NCBI RefSeq assembly: GCF_900100715.1
Contig: NZ_FNCA01000007.1
Span: 62,001 to 126,000, forward strand
DNA: 64,000 nucleotides
Direction: 5' to 3'
Source of the DNA: Methanolobus vulcani
GTDB lineage: Archaea; Halobacteriota; Methanosarcinia; Methanosarcinales; Methanosarcinaceae
Below, piece after piece: positions 26,196 through 36,929 of the stretch (position 1 is its first letter; each line of letters starts with the position of its first letter). A model generated the notes under the pieces. The model was not told the DNA's origin. It saw only the letters and a list, made by a program, of their open reading frames with translations, and did no database searches. The position numbers were made by a program, and so were the translations under genes.

Positions 26196-29100
26196 TTAAC
26201 TCTTTCTTTTCGCTCGTGTGCCAAAACCACCTGCACCGGGAGTTTCAATAACAAAAATATCATCTTCGTTCATCTCCGTGATGTCCCTGTCACCAAGTTC
26301 TTCTATCTGTAAATTTACAGCTCTGATCACGTAATTTCTCCCTGTCTTTCCATCTTCTCCACAATTCAAACCCCGTGGTGCGAACTTCCGGTGACTGGAG
26401 ATAATAGCAGCTCTCATAGGTCTCAGGAACCGTATCTTCCTGACAACGCCATCTCCACCACGATATTCTCCATCGCCGCCACTGTCCTCGCGAATAGAAA
26501 ACTCCTCAAGCCTCACCGGGAATCTCCATTCCAGAACCTCCGGGTCAGTGATTCTGGAATTTGTCATATGAGTTTGCACAGCACTTGTCCCATCAAATCC
26601 TTCACCTGCACCGGAACCACCACAAATGGTCTCATAATACTGGAACTCCTCATCTCCAAAAGTGAAATTATTCATAGTTCCCTGCGAGCCTGCCATAACT
26701 CCCAGCGCTCCCAAAAGAGAATCAACGATATACTGCGAGGTCTCAACATTTCCGGCCACCACAGCCGCAGGATATTCAGGATTCAGAATGCTGCCTTCAG
26801 GAATAGTTATCCTGAGCGGTCTCATGCAACCTTCATTGAGCGGAATATCCCTGTCAACAAGCGATCTGAAAACATAGAGCACAGCAGCTTTACAAACTGC
26901 TACAGGAGCATTCAGGTTTCCAGAATGCTGCCCTGAAGTACCGCTAAAGTCAATATGAGCTTCCCTGTTCTCATGGTCAATACCTACTTTTACAGATACA
27001 ATAGTCCCGTCATCAAAGGAAAGTGAGTATTCCCCGTCTTTCAAAACCTCAATAACTCTCCTGACAGATTCCTCAGCATTATCCATCACATGTTGCATGT
27101 ATGCTTGCACAGTCTCCATTGAAAAGTGCTCAACAAGCTTCAATAGTTCCCTTACACCTTTCTCATTTGCAGCAACCTGAGCCTTCAGGTCAGCAATATT
27201 CTGGAATGGATTTCGTGCAGGATATTTTCCCAAATTCAGCCACTCTGCAACCTCATCTTCAAGGAACTTCCCATCAGCAACAATAAGTTGTCCTCCGGTA
27301 ATCGCACCTTCCTCTTCAATGTGTTTGCTTTCAGGAGGTATTGATCCGGGTGTCACTCCACCAATATCAGCATGGTGTCCCCTGGAAGCTACATAGAACT
27401 CGACATTCCCATAATGAAATACAGGAGTTATAACCGTAATATCCGGCAGATGCGTTCCACCCTCAAATGGAGAGTTCAGCATGAAAACATCCCCTTCTTC
27501 CATATCAGGAAACTTCCTGATCATCGCTTTGACACTCTCTCCCATGGAACCAAGATGCACAGGTATGTGAGGTGCATTGGCAATCAGATCTCCGTACCTG
27601 TTAAAAACGGCACACGAAAAATCAAGTCTCTCCTTGATATTGACTGAATAAGCAGTGTTCTGGAGAGTATAACCCATCTGCTGCGCAATAGACATGAACC
27701 TGTTGTTGAATATCTCAAGCATCACAGGATCAGCCTCAGTTCCTATTGATTCTCTCTTAGGCAAAGGAACAACTCTTTCCAGTACGAGTTCCTGTCCTTC
27801 TCTGAGTTCTGCTTTCCATCCAGGTTCAATTATTACAGTTGTGTTAGTTTCAACAATAACAGCCGGTCCAATAACTACTTTTTCACCTATTTTCAGTTCC
27901 TCTCGCCTGTAAACAGGTGTTCTGTGGAACTCTCCACATGTATACATTGTAGTTTCAGGCAGTCCTGTCTTCTCTTTTGTTTCTTCTGAGAATGAATTTC
28001 TAGGAGAACCTTCATGCATCTTTTCTCCAGAACCTATTATTTCAGTCGACACAGCTTCTATGAATAGCTCCTTGTTTTCCATTACAAAACCAAAACGGCT
28101 TTTATGCTCATTCTCAAAAGCATTTCTAATCTCACTTTCAGAGCCAAAATCAACAATAATGGAAGTTCCTGCATCCTTATACTTCACATGAACCTTGTGC
28201 AGTGCGTTGATATTATTATCTGCAACACCCTGCATTCTCATTTCTTCCCTGCCGGATGTTTCGAGTTCAGCAACAACACCCTGCAGCTCTTCGATCAGGC
28301 TGCTTTCAAGTTTTTTCTCAACTGCCTGCTCTTTCATGATTCTCTGGTCTGCAAGTCCCATTCCATAAGCTGAAAGCACGCCTGCCAGAGGATGTATCAA
28401 TATTTTGCTGATTCCAAGTGCATCAGCGACACCGCAGGCATGTTGTGCTCCTGCTCCACCAAAACAGCAAAGGGCGTATTCTTTTGTATCATAGCCACGC
28501 TGGATGGATATTTTCTTGATGGCATTTGCCATGTTCTCAATGGCTATCTTCAGGGAACCTTCGGCAACCTGTTCAGCACTGTGTTTCTCTCCGGTGAATT
28601 TGCTGACCTCCTGTGCCAGAACAGAAAACTTCTCTTTAACAACCTCAGTATCAAGTGGCATATCAGCGTTATGTCCGAACACATGAGGGAAATGTTTCGG
28701 GTTTATTTTCCCAAGCATGAGGTTGCAGTCTGTAATAGTAAGGGGCCCACCTTTCCGATAACACGCTGGTCCGGGTTCAGAACCTGCGGAATCCGGTCCT
28801 ACTCTGAATCTTCCGGCATCGAAGTGAAGAATTGAACCGCCGCCTGCTGCAACGGTATGAATGTAAAGCATGGGTGAACGCAGGTGAACTCCGGCAATTT
28901 CCGTCTCAAAACTCCTCTCATATTCCCCGTTGTAGTGAGCTACATCCGTTGAAGTCCCACCCATATCGAAAGTGACAATTTTGTCTAAACCTGCTTTTCT
29001 GGAGGTTTCCACAGCTCCTACAATACCACCGGCAGGACCGGAAAGAATACAGTCCTTTCCTCTGAACTGGCTAGCTTCTACAAGTCCACCGCTTGACTGC

Positions 29101-29834
29101 ATGAACATGAGTTTTGTATTGTTGCCGCCTGCTTCAAGGGTAGAAGTTATCATATTGATATATCTTTTAAGCACCGGAGAAAGATATGCATCAACAACCG
29201 TGGTTTCACCACTGCTGATTAATTTCATAAGCGGGCTGACTTCATGTGATAGCGAGATCTGGGTGAATCCTATCTTCTCTGCAATTTCACGAAGCTGAAT
29301 CTCATGTTCAGGATATCTGTAAGCGTGCATGAGTACAATGGCAACAGAGCGTATTCCTGATTGGTATATCCTCTTAAGCTCTACGCGTGCACTTTCAGTG
29401 TCAACAGCTTCTAATTCTTCCCCGGATGCACTGTATCGCTCATTTATTTCGATGACTTCATCATAAAGCAAATCAGGAAGCTCGATTTTTAGTGCGAATA
29501 TATCAGGCCGGTTCTGGTATCCAATTCTTAATGCATCCCTGAAACCTCTGGTTATTACAAGTGCAGTAGGTTCACCTTTGCGCTCAAGCAATGCGTTTGT
29601 TCCTACGGTGGTTCCCATCTTGATGGAAGCGATGTTCTCAGTTGGCAATATATCATCTGGACCAATTCCAAGAATAGTTCTGATACCATACATTGCAGCA
29701 TCATTATAATGCTCGGTATCAACTGAAAGTAATTTGTGGGCGACAAGTTGTCCGTCAGGTTTCAGGGCAACGATATCTGTAAATGTACCACCTCTGTCTA
29801 TCCAGAATTGCCATTTTTTGTCGATTTGAGTCAT
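26196..29834 (-). CDS. ATP-dependent 5-oxoprolinase / hydantoinase, fused HyuA-HyuB
   Basis: About 1212 residues from ATG 29834 (or 29837). The frame is open to 29954 but that lies upstream of a TATA box (29899-29907) and inside pcm. The HyuA half (1-690) has the actin-like ATP motifs [25 protein letters not shown] and [14 protein letters not shown]; the HyuB half (720-1212) has [20 protein letters not shown] and ends in TPGAGGFG. The one-chain layout is that of eukaryotic-type 5-oxoprolinase, opening 5-oxoproline to glutamate with ATP; hydantoin or acetone-carboxylase-like substrates are alternatives. Confidence 0.88.
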   Translation of the reverse strand: MTQIDKKWQFWIDRGGTFTDIVALKPDGQLVAHKLLSVDTEHYNDAAMYGIRTILGIGPDDILPTENIASIKMGTTVGTNALLERKGEPTALVITRGFRDALRIGYQNRPDIFALKIELPDLLYDEVIEINERYSASGEELEAVDTESARVELKRIYQSGIRSVAIVLMHAYRYPEHEIQLREIAEKIGFTQISLSHEVSPLMKLISSGETTVVDAYLSPVLKRYINMITSTLEAGGNNTKLMFMQSSGGLVEASQFRGKDCILSGPAGGIVGAVETSRKAGLDKIVTFDMGGTSTDVAHYNGEYERSFETEIAGVHLRSPMLYIHTVAAGGGSILHFDAGRFRVGPDSAGSEPGPACYRKGGPLTITDCNLMLGKINPKHFPHVFGHNADMPLDTEVVKEKFSVLAQEVSKFTGEKHSAEQVAEGSLKIAIENMANAIKKISIQRGYDTKEYALCCFGGAGAQHACGVADALGISKILIHPLAGVLSAYGMGLADQRIMKEQAVEKKLESSLIEELQGVVAELETSGREEMRMQGVADNNINALHKVHVKYKDAGTSIIVDFGSESEIRNAFENEHKSRFGFVMENKELFIEAVSTEIIGSGEKMHEGSPRNSFSEETKEKTGLPETTMYTCGEFHRTPVYRREELKIGEKVVIGPAVIVETNTTVIIEPGWKAELREGQELVLERVVPLPKRESIGTEADPVMLEIFNNRFMSIAQQMGYTLQNTAYSVNIKERLDFSCAVFNRYGDLIANAPHIPVHLGSMGESVKAMIRKFPDMEEGDVFMLNSPFEGGTHLPDITVITPVFHYGNVEFYVASRGHHADIGGVTPGSIPPESKHIEEEGAITGGQLIVADGKFLEDEVAEWLNLGKYPARNPFQNIADLKAQVAANEKGVRELLKLVEHFSMETVQAYMQHVMDNAEESVRRVIEVLKDGEYSLSFDDGTIVSVKVGIDHENREAHIDFSGTSGQHSGNLNAPVAVCKAAVLYVFRSLVDRDIPLNEGCMRPLRITIPEGSILNPEYPAAVVAGNVETSQYIVDSLLGALGVMAGSQGTMNNFTFGDEEFQYYETICGGSGAGEGFDGTSAVQTHMTNSRITDPEVLEWRFPVRLEEFSIREDSGGDGEYRGGDGVVRKIRFLRPMRAAIISSHRKFAPRGLNCGEDGKTGRNYVIRAVNLQIEELGDRDITEMNEDDIFVIETPGAGGFGTRAKRKS

Positions 29835-29898
29835 CATATTTTCATTAAAAAGCTGTTGTGATCGTAATTTTGCAAAAGATGCTACGCTAAATGAACTC

Positions 29899-29907
29899 AT
29901 ATAAATA
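29899..29907 (-). promoter_or_regulatory. TATA box of the 5-oxoprolinase gene
   Basis: TATTTATAT on the minus strand, predicting transcription start near 29875 and a leader of about 40 bases before ATG 29837/29834. Confidence 0.5.
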
Positions 29908-29938
29908 AAAGTATTTTTGCCCCTCTTGCCGTATTGTA

Positions 29939-30598
29939 TTATCTGTCGCCACAAAGCATGTTAAAACCATGGTTTCCTACAAGAGGTACAAATATCACAC
30001 CACCACGGTCTTCTTTTATGATATTTCCATCCATATCCTTTTTGATAAGATAGAGCCGCTGGTAGCTTTTACCTTCGGGAATAACCATAATTCCGCCCGG
30101 TTTAAGTTGCTCTACAAGAGGTACCGGAGTACATGGTGCAGATGCAGTCACACATATACGGTCATAGGGTGCATGTTCGGGAAGACCCAGAGAGCCGTCT
30201 CCATTTATTATCTCAACATTGGAATAACCTGCTTTTTTCAGATTATCCCGTGCAAAAACAGCAAGCTTTTCAAGCCTTTCAATAGAATAGATTTCCCCTT
30301 TTTTACCCATTATCTCTGCCATTACAGCAGCATTATAACCAGAACCGGCACCTATCTCAAGTAATTTGAGTCCTTCGTGAAGGTCAAGAAGGTCACACAT
30401 CATGGCCACCATATGTGGTGCTGATATTGTTTGTGCGTAGCCTATGGGTAAAGGGTGATCAACATAGGCATTCGCTATTTGAATAGAAGGCACGAAAAGG
30501 TGTCTCGGCACCTTATTCATTGCTTTAAGTGTTCTTTCAGATATATTGTATTTTCTTAGAGAATTTACCAGCTTCTTCCTTTCCCTTTCATACTCCAT
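29939..30598 (-). CDS. pcm: Protein-L-isoaspartate O-methyltransferase
   Basis: 219 residues. It methylates L-isoaspartyl residues with SAM, starting repair of aged proteins. Motif I is [18 protein letters not shown] near residue 84, preceded by the family's [16 protein letters not shown]; the post-I acidic residue is in YSIERLE. The 5' end overlaps the zinc-finger gene by 34 bases, so both are probably cotranscribed. Confidence 0.95.
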   Translation of the reverse strand: MEYERERKKLVNSLRKYNISERTLKAMNKVPRHLFVPSIQIANAYVDHPLPIGYAQTISAPHMVAMMCDLLDLHEGLKLLEIGAGSGYNAAVMAEIMGKKGEIYSIERLEKLAVFARDNLKKAGYSNVEIINGDGSLGLPEHAPYDRICVTASAPCTPVPLVEQLKPGGIMVIPEGKSYQRLYLIKKDMDGNIIKEDRGGVIFVPLVGNHGFNMLCGDR

Positions 30599-31230
30599 TG
30601 GGTTTTCCCATCTCCCCAGCTCTTTTTGAACACTTCTTCAGCAAATATTCTCTTTATGAATTTAGCCGGTATTGCAACTCCTGTTTTAGATTCCAGGCTT
30701 CCATCCCGTATCTTTATCTTTTTAATGCGTATCTTTGTTTTATCAACAGTTTCTTCCTGACCGATAATAAACTCATATCCACCAGGCACTCTTTTGTACA
30801 TTGCTTCAGTATTCCTGCCACGATGCACTGCAATCTTTACCGCGACCTCGTCAATAGCTCTGCCCCATATGCTAGTGATCTCGGATGCATTGGCTTTTTT
30901 AAGTCTGTTTTCACCGGATTCTATTGCAGTTATAAGTATAGGATAAACTTCATCAGATTCTCCATCATCTACAATTATCTCATCGTCTACCATCAAGTCT
31001 TCTTCTGATGTAAGGAGGGTCGATTTTGTAAAAGACTCTTCTCCTTTACTGATTATTACTTTGACATTGAACGTTTTGACCTTCTCTATTTTTACAGGAT
31101 GGACATTTTCACATTCCTGACACTGGACTATAACGTTCTGTCCTCTTTTTAGAACATCATGCGGCACTGCTATTTTTGGTGAACATGCCGGACATACAAC
31201 TTCAACTTCGTCGTTCATACTCTCAATCAT
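30565..31230 (-). CDS. HVO_0476-type zinc-finger protein
   Basis: 221 residues (217 if ATG 31218 is used). An N-terminal zinc ribbon has CPAC near residue 13 and CQEC near 37. The rest is beta-rich with basic patches ([14 protein letters not shown]). This family is found widely in Euryarchaeota with no known function. The overlap with pcm suggests coupled translation. Confidence 0.75.
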   Translation of the reverse strand: MIESMNDEVEVVCPACSPKIAVPHDVLKRGQNVIVQCQECENVHPVKIEKVKTFNVKVIISKGEESFTKSTLLTSEEDLMVDDEIIVDDGESDEVYPILITAIESGENRLKKANASEITSIWGRAIDEVAVKIAVHRGRNTEAMYKRVPGGYEFIIGQEETVDKTKIRIKKIKIRDGSLESKTGVAIPAKFIKRIFAEEVFKKSWGDGKTQWSMKGKGRSW

Positions 31231-31421
31231 GTCATTGTCTGGAGTATGTAAATAATTATCTGTGACCGGGAATCCAAAAACAGTTCAGTAATTTAAGATT
31301 AATAAGATACTTTATCAATATGGCTAACAATAATTTGATTGAGTATCTGGTATTTATTAATGTGTACCAATTGCATTTTTATATGTGTATTGTATATAAA
31401 ATATATTATCTTTGTTTATAG

Positions 31422-33740
31422 ATGACATGGGAGTATAATTTATTGAGTTCAGTTATCTTCATAGCCAGCAACGGATCCCAAAAAAATAGTTCATTCAAAA
31501 GTATGGTCGAAAATTATTTCGATATAGTAGAGCTCAATCCATGTAAGTCCATTTTGCCAAAGCTGGAAACATTAATTCCGGATGCTATTATTATTCATGA
31601 GCCTCTTGATGACAGGGATGCATATCAAGTATGTCAGGAGATTAAATTTTCAGATAAGTACCACTTTATACCTGTAATCTTCATAGGTCCTCCTTTTTCC
31701 GGGGAATACAAAATAAAACTGGTCGAATCCGGGGCAGATGACTATTTTGAAGAACCTTTTGATGAAGCTGTCACAGTTGCCTATTTGAAAGCTCTCATTA
31801 ATAAAAGACAAAATTTAAGCTGTCTGGCTAACAAATATGACAATCTCAAAAAACAGGCAACATATTTTGAAAACAATCCACTGGGCTGTCTTGATCCAGA
31901 TGATGAAGAACTATTCAAGGCTACTTTCCAGCAATCAGCAGTGGGTATTGCCCAGATGTCCATAGAAGGTAATTTCCTGAAAGTTAATGAGCGTTTTTGT
32001 GATATTGTAGGTTATACAAGGCAAGAACTACTTTCGTTGAATTACATGGATATCACCTATCCTGATAAGAACGGAAACGAATCAAAAATGGTGAAAATGG
32101 TCCTTGAGGGAGAGGCCGATTCATTTGAGATTGAAAAGAGATATATCCACAAAAAAGGTCATCCTGTATGGGTGAAGTTATACACAAACGTAAGTCGTGA
32201 TAATTCAGGAGCTATAAGAAATATCTTTTCCATTGTGGCAGATATTTCCGCTCAGAAGGAAGCAGAAGCAAGACTTCATGAGAGTGAGGCTTTTTTCAGG
32301 ACGATGTATGAATCCAGTAGTATTGGTATTGTGAGAATGTCTGTTCACGATAAAAGAATTGAACAGGCAAATGCTGCTTTCTGTGATATGCTGGGTTATA
32401 AAGAACACGAACTTAAGGGCAGACATCTGCGTGATATTAGTTTCCTTGAAGATCTGGCAGAGAATGTTGACCAACAAAACAAACTGGAATCCGGTGAAAT
32501 TCCCTCTATTAAAATGGAAAAAAGGTATGTTCATAAGTCCGGTTACCTTGTATATGCTCTTCTTCATGCAAATCTGATCTTCGATGAAAACGGAATCCCA
32601 CTTTATTATATTGGCAATGTGCTTGATATTACAGATATCAGGACATCACAGCAACGTCTTAAGGAAAGTGAGGAAAAGTATCGTGCTTATGTTGACAACT
32701 CCCCACATCCTATTTTTGTTACTGATGTTTTTGGTATGCTTCTGGATGTAAATCCTTCTGCATGCAACCTGACAGGATATTCTTTTGAAGAACTGATGGA
32801 TATGAATATCATTGATCTGTGTAGCCCGAAATCTGTAGAAGCTGCAACAGAGCATTTTCTGAGTGTAAAAAGGCAGGGCAAAGCATCTGCTGAATTTTTG
32901 TTCCGGAAAAAAGATGGAACTGAATATTATATGCAGGTAGAAGCTGCCATGATCGATAAAAAAACGATTCTGGCACTTTGTGTTGATACTACAGAACGCA
33001 AGCTGACAGAGAAACTGCTGATCGAAGCAAAAATGCTTGCAGAAAACGCTTCAAACTCAAAAAGTGAGTTCCTGGCCAACATTAGTCATGAGCTGCGAAC
33101 TCCTTTGAATATCGTGATAGGTTATTCTGATGTTCTTATAAGTGGAGTCTCAGGTGAATTGAATGACAAGCAGATGAAGTATTCTACCAGTATCAAGGAT
33201 GCGGGTTCGAATCTTCTCGAAATTGTTAATTCATTGATATATATTGCAGAAATCGAGGGCGGAAGCCGCGAACTCAATATTACAAAATTCGATCTGCAAC
33301 CAATGGTCGTGGATCTTGAACGGATATTCCGTTCAATGGCTTCTAAAAATAATGTTACCATGGAATTTGATGTTGAATTCAATATTGGATATGTGCTTGC
33401 AGATGAATCAAAATTCAAGACAATACTTCATCATTTGATTGGAAACGCTATCAAATTCAACAAAGAAGAAGGTTTTGTAAATGTTGTTTTTGATAGGAAT
33501 GAAGATGATATTCGCGTTCAGGTAAGCGACAGTGGAATCGGCATTCCTGGAGACAAGCAGGATGCACTTTTTGATCCATTCGTCCAGCTTGACTGGTCAC
33601 ACGCACGCAGGTACAGTGGAGTAGGGATTGGTCTTTCCCTTGTAAAAGGACTTGTGGAAATGCATGGCGGTAAGATCTCCCTTGTAAGTAAGGTTGGTGA
33701 GGGAACTACTGTTACTTTTACGATTCCACAGCGACTGTAA
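31422..33740 (+). CDS. PAS sensor histidine kinase with degenerate receiver domain
   Basis: 772 residues, no transmembrane segment, so cytoplasmic. Order: receiver-like domain (10-130), three PAS domains (about 165-290, 295-415, 420-540), HisKA with SHELRTPLN (His near 556), HATPase with GIGIPGDK and GVGIGLSLVKGLVEMHGG. In the receiver the phospho-accepting Asp position is His 59 (IIIHEP) and the conserved Lys is Glu 111 (EEPFD), so it cannot be phosphorylated normally. No cognate regulator lies next to it; the PepSY gene follows after 136 bases. Confidence 0.9.
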   Translation: MTWEYNLLSSVIFIASNGSQKNSSFKSMVENYFDIVELNPCKSILPKLETLIPDAIIIHEPLDDRDAYQVCQEIKFSDKYHFIPVIFIGPPFSGEYKIKLVESGADDYFEEPFDEAVTVAYLKALINKRQNLSCLANKYDNLKKQATYFENNPLGCLDPDDEELFKATFQQSAVGIAQMSIEGNFLKVNERFCDIVGYTRQELLSLNYMDITYPDKNGNESKMVKMVLEGEADSFEIEKRYIHKKGHPVWVKLYTNVSRDNSGAIRNIFSIVADISAQKEAEARLHESEAFFRTMYESSSIGIVRMSVHDKRIEQANAAFCDMLGYKEHELKGRHLRDISFLEDLAENVDQQNKLESGEIPSIKMEKRYVHKSGYLVYALLHANLIFDENGIPLYYIGNVLDITDIRTSQQRLKESEEKYRAYVDNSPHPIFVTDVFGMLLDVNPSACNLTGYSFEELMDMNIIDLCSPKSVEAATEHFLSVKRQGKASAEFLFRKKDGTEYYMQVEAAMIDKKTILALCVDTTERKLTEKLLIEAKMLAENASNSKSEFLANISHELRTPLNIVIGYSDVLISGVSGELNDKQMKYSTSIKDAGSNLLEIVNSLIYIAEIEGGSRELNITKFDLQPMVVDLERIFRSMASKNNVTMEFDVEFNIGYVLADESKFKTILHHLIGNAIKFNKEEGFVNVVFDRNEDDIRVQVSDSGIGIPGDKQDALFDPFVQLDWSHARRYSGVGIGLSLVKGLVEMHGGKISLVSKVGEGTTVTFTIPQRL

Positions 33741-33876
33741 TTATTTTTACTGTTTTTCTTTGAATGACATGCTTCATTCCATGATTGTTCGAGTACTGTA
33801 TTAATATTCGATAGCTGTACCATAATCGCTATTATATGTCACAATCTTATACAATCATTGTTCAGGAGGTGAGAAC

Positions 33877-34305
33877 GTAAAAGAAAATCAGAAAAGATGG
33901 ACTTTGATTGCATGTGCATTGTTAGCAGTATCCCTCGCAGTAGGAGCTATTGGAACAGCAGGTGCACTCCACACAGATAAGCTATCTTCTGCATCTGACA
34001 ATGGATTAGACGGACAGGACGCTCAGGAACCAGCCTACACTTCATCGGTTGTTATTCAGGATAGTACGATGACCGAGAATCAGGAAGCTCAGGCACTCCA
34101 ACAGTATGCAACAATTTCACAACAAACAGCTGTAAATGTTGCACTCAACGAGATCCCAGGAACTCCTGGTAAAGTTGAGCTGGAAAATGAGAACGGAAAC
34201 GTCGTTTATTCAGTAGAGATCCTTACATCATCAGGAAACATGGATGTTAAGGTTGATGCAGGAAACGGCCAGGTGCTTAGTATAGATACCAACAACGAAG
34301 ATTAA
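33877..34305 (+). CDS. Secreted PepSY-domain protein
   Basis: 142 residues if started at GTA 33877, 7 bases after the strong site AGGAGG (33864-33869, extended to GGAGGTGA). The first canonical start in frame is TTG 33904, inside the hydrophobic core of the signal peptide, which would remove its basic n-region (KENQKRW). Signal core [17 protein letters not shown], then a low-complexity stretch and a PepSY domain ([44 protein letters not shown]). PepSY domains often inhibit proteases or sense signals outside the cell. Confidence 0.75.
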   Translation, partial: VKENQKRWTLIACALLAVSLAVGAIGTAGALHTDKLSSASDNGLDGQDAQEPAYTSSVVIQDSTMTENQEAQALQQYATISQQTAVNVALNEIPGTPGKVELENENGNVVYSVEILTSSGNMDVKVDAGNGQVLSIDTNNED

Positions 34306-34308
34306 GAG

Positions 34309-34357
34309 AAGGAACCTGTCTGAATATTAGTACCACCATATTCAAACAAAGTTCCTT
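34309..34357 (+). terminator. Two-stage hairpin after the PepSY gene
   Basis: Outer arms AAGGAAC (34309-34315) and GTTCCTT (34351-34357) enclose inner arms GAATAT (34322-34327) and ATATTC (34338-34343). It begins three bases after the stop codon, so it is probably a terminator. Confidence 0.45.
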
Positions 34358-34421
34358 TAATTCCGTGAAAGTCTGTCACGTAATAGCCAATTACCCTGTC
34401 AGCTTTTCCGGTATTTATTTT

Positions 34422-34473
34422 TTTTGTTGGTCAACAAAATTTCAAAATTGGAATGTTCCACTTAGTGGAACAT
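34422..34473. repeat. Two perfect dyads upstream of the TSP3 lipoprotein
   Basis: TTTTGTTG-GT-CAACAAAA (34422-34439) and ATGTTCCAC-TTA-GTGGAACAT (34453-34473) are perfect 8- and 9-base dyads. The second ends 23 bases before ATG 34497. Likely operators or leader hairpins of the lipoprotein/ABC operon. Confidence 0.5.
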
Positions 34474-34496
34474 ATCCCTATTCGGGAGATTATATT

Positions 34497-35180
34497 ATGA
34501 AAAGATTTAATTTGGTGATCTTAGGGATGCTGATGGTAGCGGTAATAGCTATATCGGGATGTGCAGGCAATTCACCATCAAGCACAAATTCTGCTGCTAC
34601 CACGTCTCAGAATCAGGCTCCTACTACCAATAATGTTGACTCAGACGGTGACGGAATACCTGACAATGCTGAGAATGTACTGGGAACCGACCCTCTGAAT
34701 GCTGATACCGACGGTGACGGAATAAACGACAACCTGGACAATAATCCTGTTCTGGTAGATACAGTTCCACATGTTGCATCCGGTACTAACGGATTTGTAA
34801 TCAAACAGGTTCTCGTGGAGAACAATTATGATGAAGTGGCTAAGAAAGATGCTCCAGACCATCTGGAAGTAATTCTTGAGAATACTGGTAATTCCGCAAT
34901 AAATAACTTCAGTGTCTATTACTCTATAAATGACGTAAACACAAGCAGTACACAGTCTTATGAACTGCAGCTCCAAGGTTTCACCTTGCAGCCAATGGAA
35001 ACAAAATCAATACACATTGATACACAGCAGGGTACAAACCATTATCGTGCAAACCCCAACAGTCTCTATTACAAGGATCAAAATCAGTTAGATATATCTG
35101 TAATGGTGAATGCTGCAGGTTACCAGGGCCAGACATTAGATGTAACCAAAGATGCAGGAGGAGCTGAACTTGCAGACTGA
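34497..35180 (+). CDS. Lipoprotein with TSP3-type calcium-binding repeats
   Basis: 227 residues from ATG 34497, GGGAG upstream; the frame runs back to 34365 without support. A signal peptide ends in a lipobox (AVIAISGC, Cys near residue 22). Residues 45-85 are two thrombospondin type 3-like Asp-rich repeats ([35 protein letters not shown]) that should bind calcium. The C-terminal 130 residues look like an Ig/CARDB beta sandwich. It overlaps the ABC ATPase gene, so it is probably the outside component of that exporter. Confidence 0.8.
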   Translation: MKRFNLVILGMLMVAVIAISGCAGNSPSSTNSAATTSQNQAPTTNNVDSDGDGIPDNAENVLGTDPLNADTDGDGINDNLDNNPVLVDTVPHVASGTNGFVIKQVLVENNYDEVAKKDAPDHLEVILENTGNSAINNFSVYYSINDVNTSSTQSYELQLQGFTLQPMETKSIHIDTQQGTNHYRANPNSLYYKDQNQLDISVMVNAAGYQGQTLDVTKDAGGAELAD

Positions 35181-35994
35181 TCTCCTCTCTGAAAATATGT
35201 CTGAAAAAGAGGAAATGAAAGATATTACAAAAGAAGCTTCTTCAAAAGAGGAAACTTCTTCCTCTTTTGTGCTTGATATTCATGATCTCTCAAAAATGTA
35301 CGGTGTTTTTTCAGCCGTTAATAACCTGACATTGCAGGTAAAAAAAGGTGAGATATTCGGTTTCCTTGGTCATAATGGTGCAGGAAAGACAACAACGATC
35401 AATATGCTTACAACGCTCCTTGAACCAAGCTCGGGTTCAGGGACTGTTGCAGGATATGATATAGTTGAAGAAGCTCTGGAAGTCAGGAGAAAGATCGGCT
35501 ATCTCCCGGAAAATGTCCGTTTCTATGATTCAATGACAGCTTATGAGAATCTTGATTATTTTGCCAGATTGTCAGGAATTAGTAAACCGGATAGCCGCAT
35601 ATGGGATGTGCTTGATTTTCTTGATGCAAGAACGTATGCACATAAAAAGATCAGTACTCTTTCAAAAGGCATGCGGCAGAGGATTGGTATTGCCCAGGCT
35701 ATCATCCATGAGCCTGAGATACTGTTCCTGGATGAACCTACATCAGGTCTTGATCCTTTTGGTGTAAAGCAATTAAGGGATGTCATACTGCGTCTAAATT
35801 CGGAAAAGGGTATCACCATTTTCATGAACACACATCTGCTGCAGGAAGTCACAAAGACCTGTTCAACCATAGGTGTCCTGAACCACGGGAATCTCATCTA
35901 TCTTGATTCTCTCTCAAATACCATGAAGAGATTCAGGGATGAAAAATCTCTTGAAGACATTTATCTGAATATTGAAAACAGCAAAGAGGAATGA
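35170..35994 (+). CDS. ABC transporter ATP-binding protein
   Basis: 274 residues from TTG 35170, with GGAGGAG (35157-35163) 6 bases upstream; ATG 35152 and ATG 35197 are alternatives. Walker [11 protein letters not shown], signature [12 protein letters not shown], Walker [14 protein letters not shown] and the switch His in MNTHLL are complete. This is the CcmA/NatA-like class that drives ABC-2 exporters. It overlaps both the lipoprotein gene and the first permease, giving a coupled four-gene operon. Confidence 0.92.
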   Translation: MQTDLLSENMSEKEEMKDITKEASSKEETSSSFVLDIHDLSKMYGVFSAVNNLTLQVKKGEIFGFLGHNGAGKTTTINMLTTLLEPSSGSGTVAGYDIVEEALEVRRKIGYLPENVRFYDSMTAYENLDYFARLSGISKPDSRIWDVLDFLDARTYAHKKISTLSKGMRQRIGIAQAIIHEPEILFLDEPTSGLDPFGVKQLRDVILRLNSEKGITIFMNTHLLQEVTKTCSTIGVLNHGNLIYLDSLSNTMKRFRDEKSLEDIYLNIENSKEE

Positions 35995-36929
35995 ATATGC
36001 TGTCCCTTGATATTGCAAAGAATGAAGTGAGGCATCTTTTCAGGGAACGGACATTCTTCCTTATCCTCTCCGTATTTATTCTCATAACACTTGCCTCAAC
36101 GTATATAGGATGGTCATCTCAGCATACGGTTGAGAGTGTGTACCAGCAATCGGTCCTGACATTGACCGCAGCAGGAAAGAACATCCCTCCTTCGCCTTTC
36201 AGTAATCTTCCACCGCTTGATATCGTTAAAAACATGATCATCTATGTAGTGCTTATAGGTTCGCTTCTTGCTATTACTATAGGCCACGCTATTGGAACCA
36301 AGGATCAGAAAGCTGGTGTTGTAAGAATACTCTTTTCCAAACCACTTACAAAAAAGGACTATCTTATGGGTAAACTTATCTCCATGAGTATGGTTCTGTT
36401 TGCAATCACGGGAGTTTCTCTTATAATAAGTGTTATTTCCGTAGCCATACTGTCACAGATATCTTCAGCTCTGTTGTTGAATTTAATAGAATTCTATGCG
36501 ATCTCATATGTCTATATGCTGGGTTTTGGATTTCTTGGTCTAAGCTTTGGATTGATGAAAAAAGAAAGTGCTACCGCTCTTCTCATTCCTATCATAATAT
36601 GGGTGCTCATAACATTTGCACTACCTGAAATGGGTTCAGCTCTTTATCCTACAAGTTCACTTAACCCTGTATTACCGCAGACGAATATCCTTGACAGTCC
36701 GATGCTCTCAGCAATTCACAATGTACTGTACCCTTTCTCAATCTCGGAACATTATAAAGTGCTATCATCATTGACTTTAGGTCTGCAGCAAACAACAACT
36801 ACAGCTTATGTGGCATACCCTCCGCTTATAAGCTTATCTATACTGGTAATATGGCTGTTAGCTACTTTGGGCGTATCTGTAAGATCAGTTTCCGGATTCG
36901 ATATTTCCAGGGGTGATATTTATGAATAA
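35991..36929 (+). CDS. ABC-2 type permease
   Basis: 312 residues; ATG 35991 overlaps the ATPase stop by 4 bases. Six transmembrane helices, with a cytoplasmic N-terminal segment KNEVRHLFRERTFFLIL, an outside loop after TM1 and the coupling segment FSKPLTKKDYLMGKL typical of NosY-like permeases. It pairs with the next gene, to which it is similar in layout. The cargo is unknown. Confidence 0.87.
   Translation: MNMLSLDIAKNEVRHLFRERTFFLILSVFILITLASTYIGWSSQHTVESVYQQSVLTLTAAGKNIPPSPFSNLPPLDIVKNMIIYVVLIGSLLAITIGHAIGTKDQKAGVVRILFSKPLTKKDYLMGKLISMSMVLFAITGVSLIISVISVAILSQISSALLLNLIEFYAISYVYMLGFGFLGLSFGLMKKESATALLIPIIIWVLITFALPEMGSALYPTSSLNPVLPQTNILDSPMLSAIHNVLYPFSISEHYKVLSSLTLGLQQTTTTAYVAYPPLISLSILVIWLLATLGVSVRSVSGFDISRGDIYE

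Noticed and set aside
33203-33213. GGGTTCGAATC, a T-loop-like sequence
   Set aside because: It lies inside the histidine kinase reading frame, and no acceptor, D or anticodon stems can be found around it.
33869-33880. GTG 33869 as start of the PepSY gene
   Set aside because: It is out of frame and reaches a stop after three codons; it is also part of the Shine-Dalgarno site.
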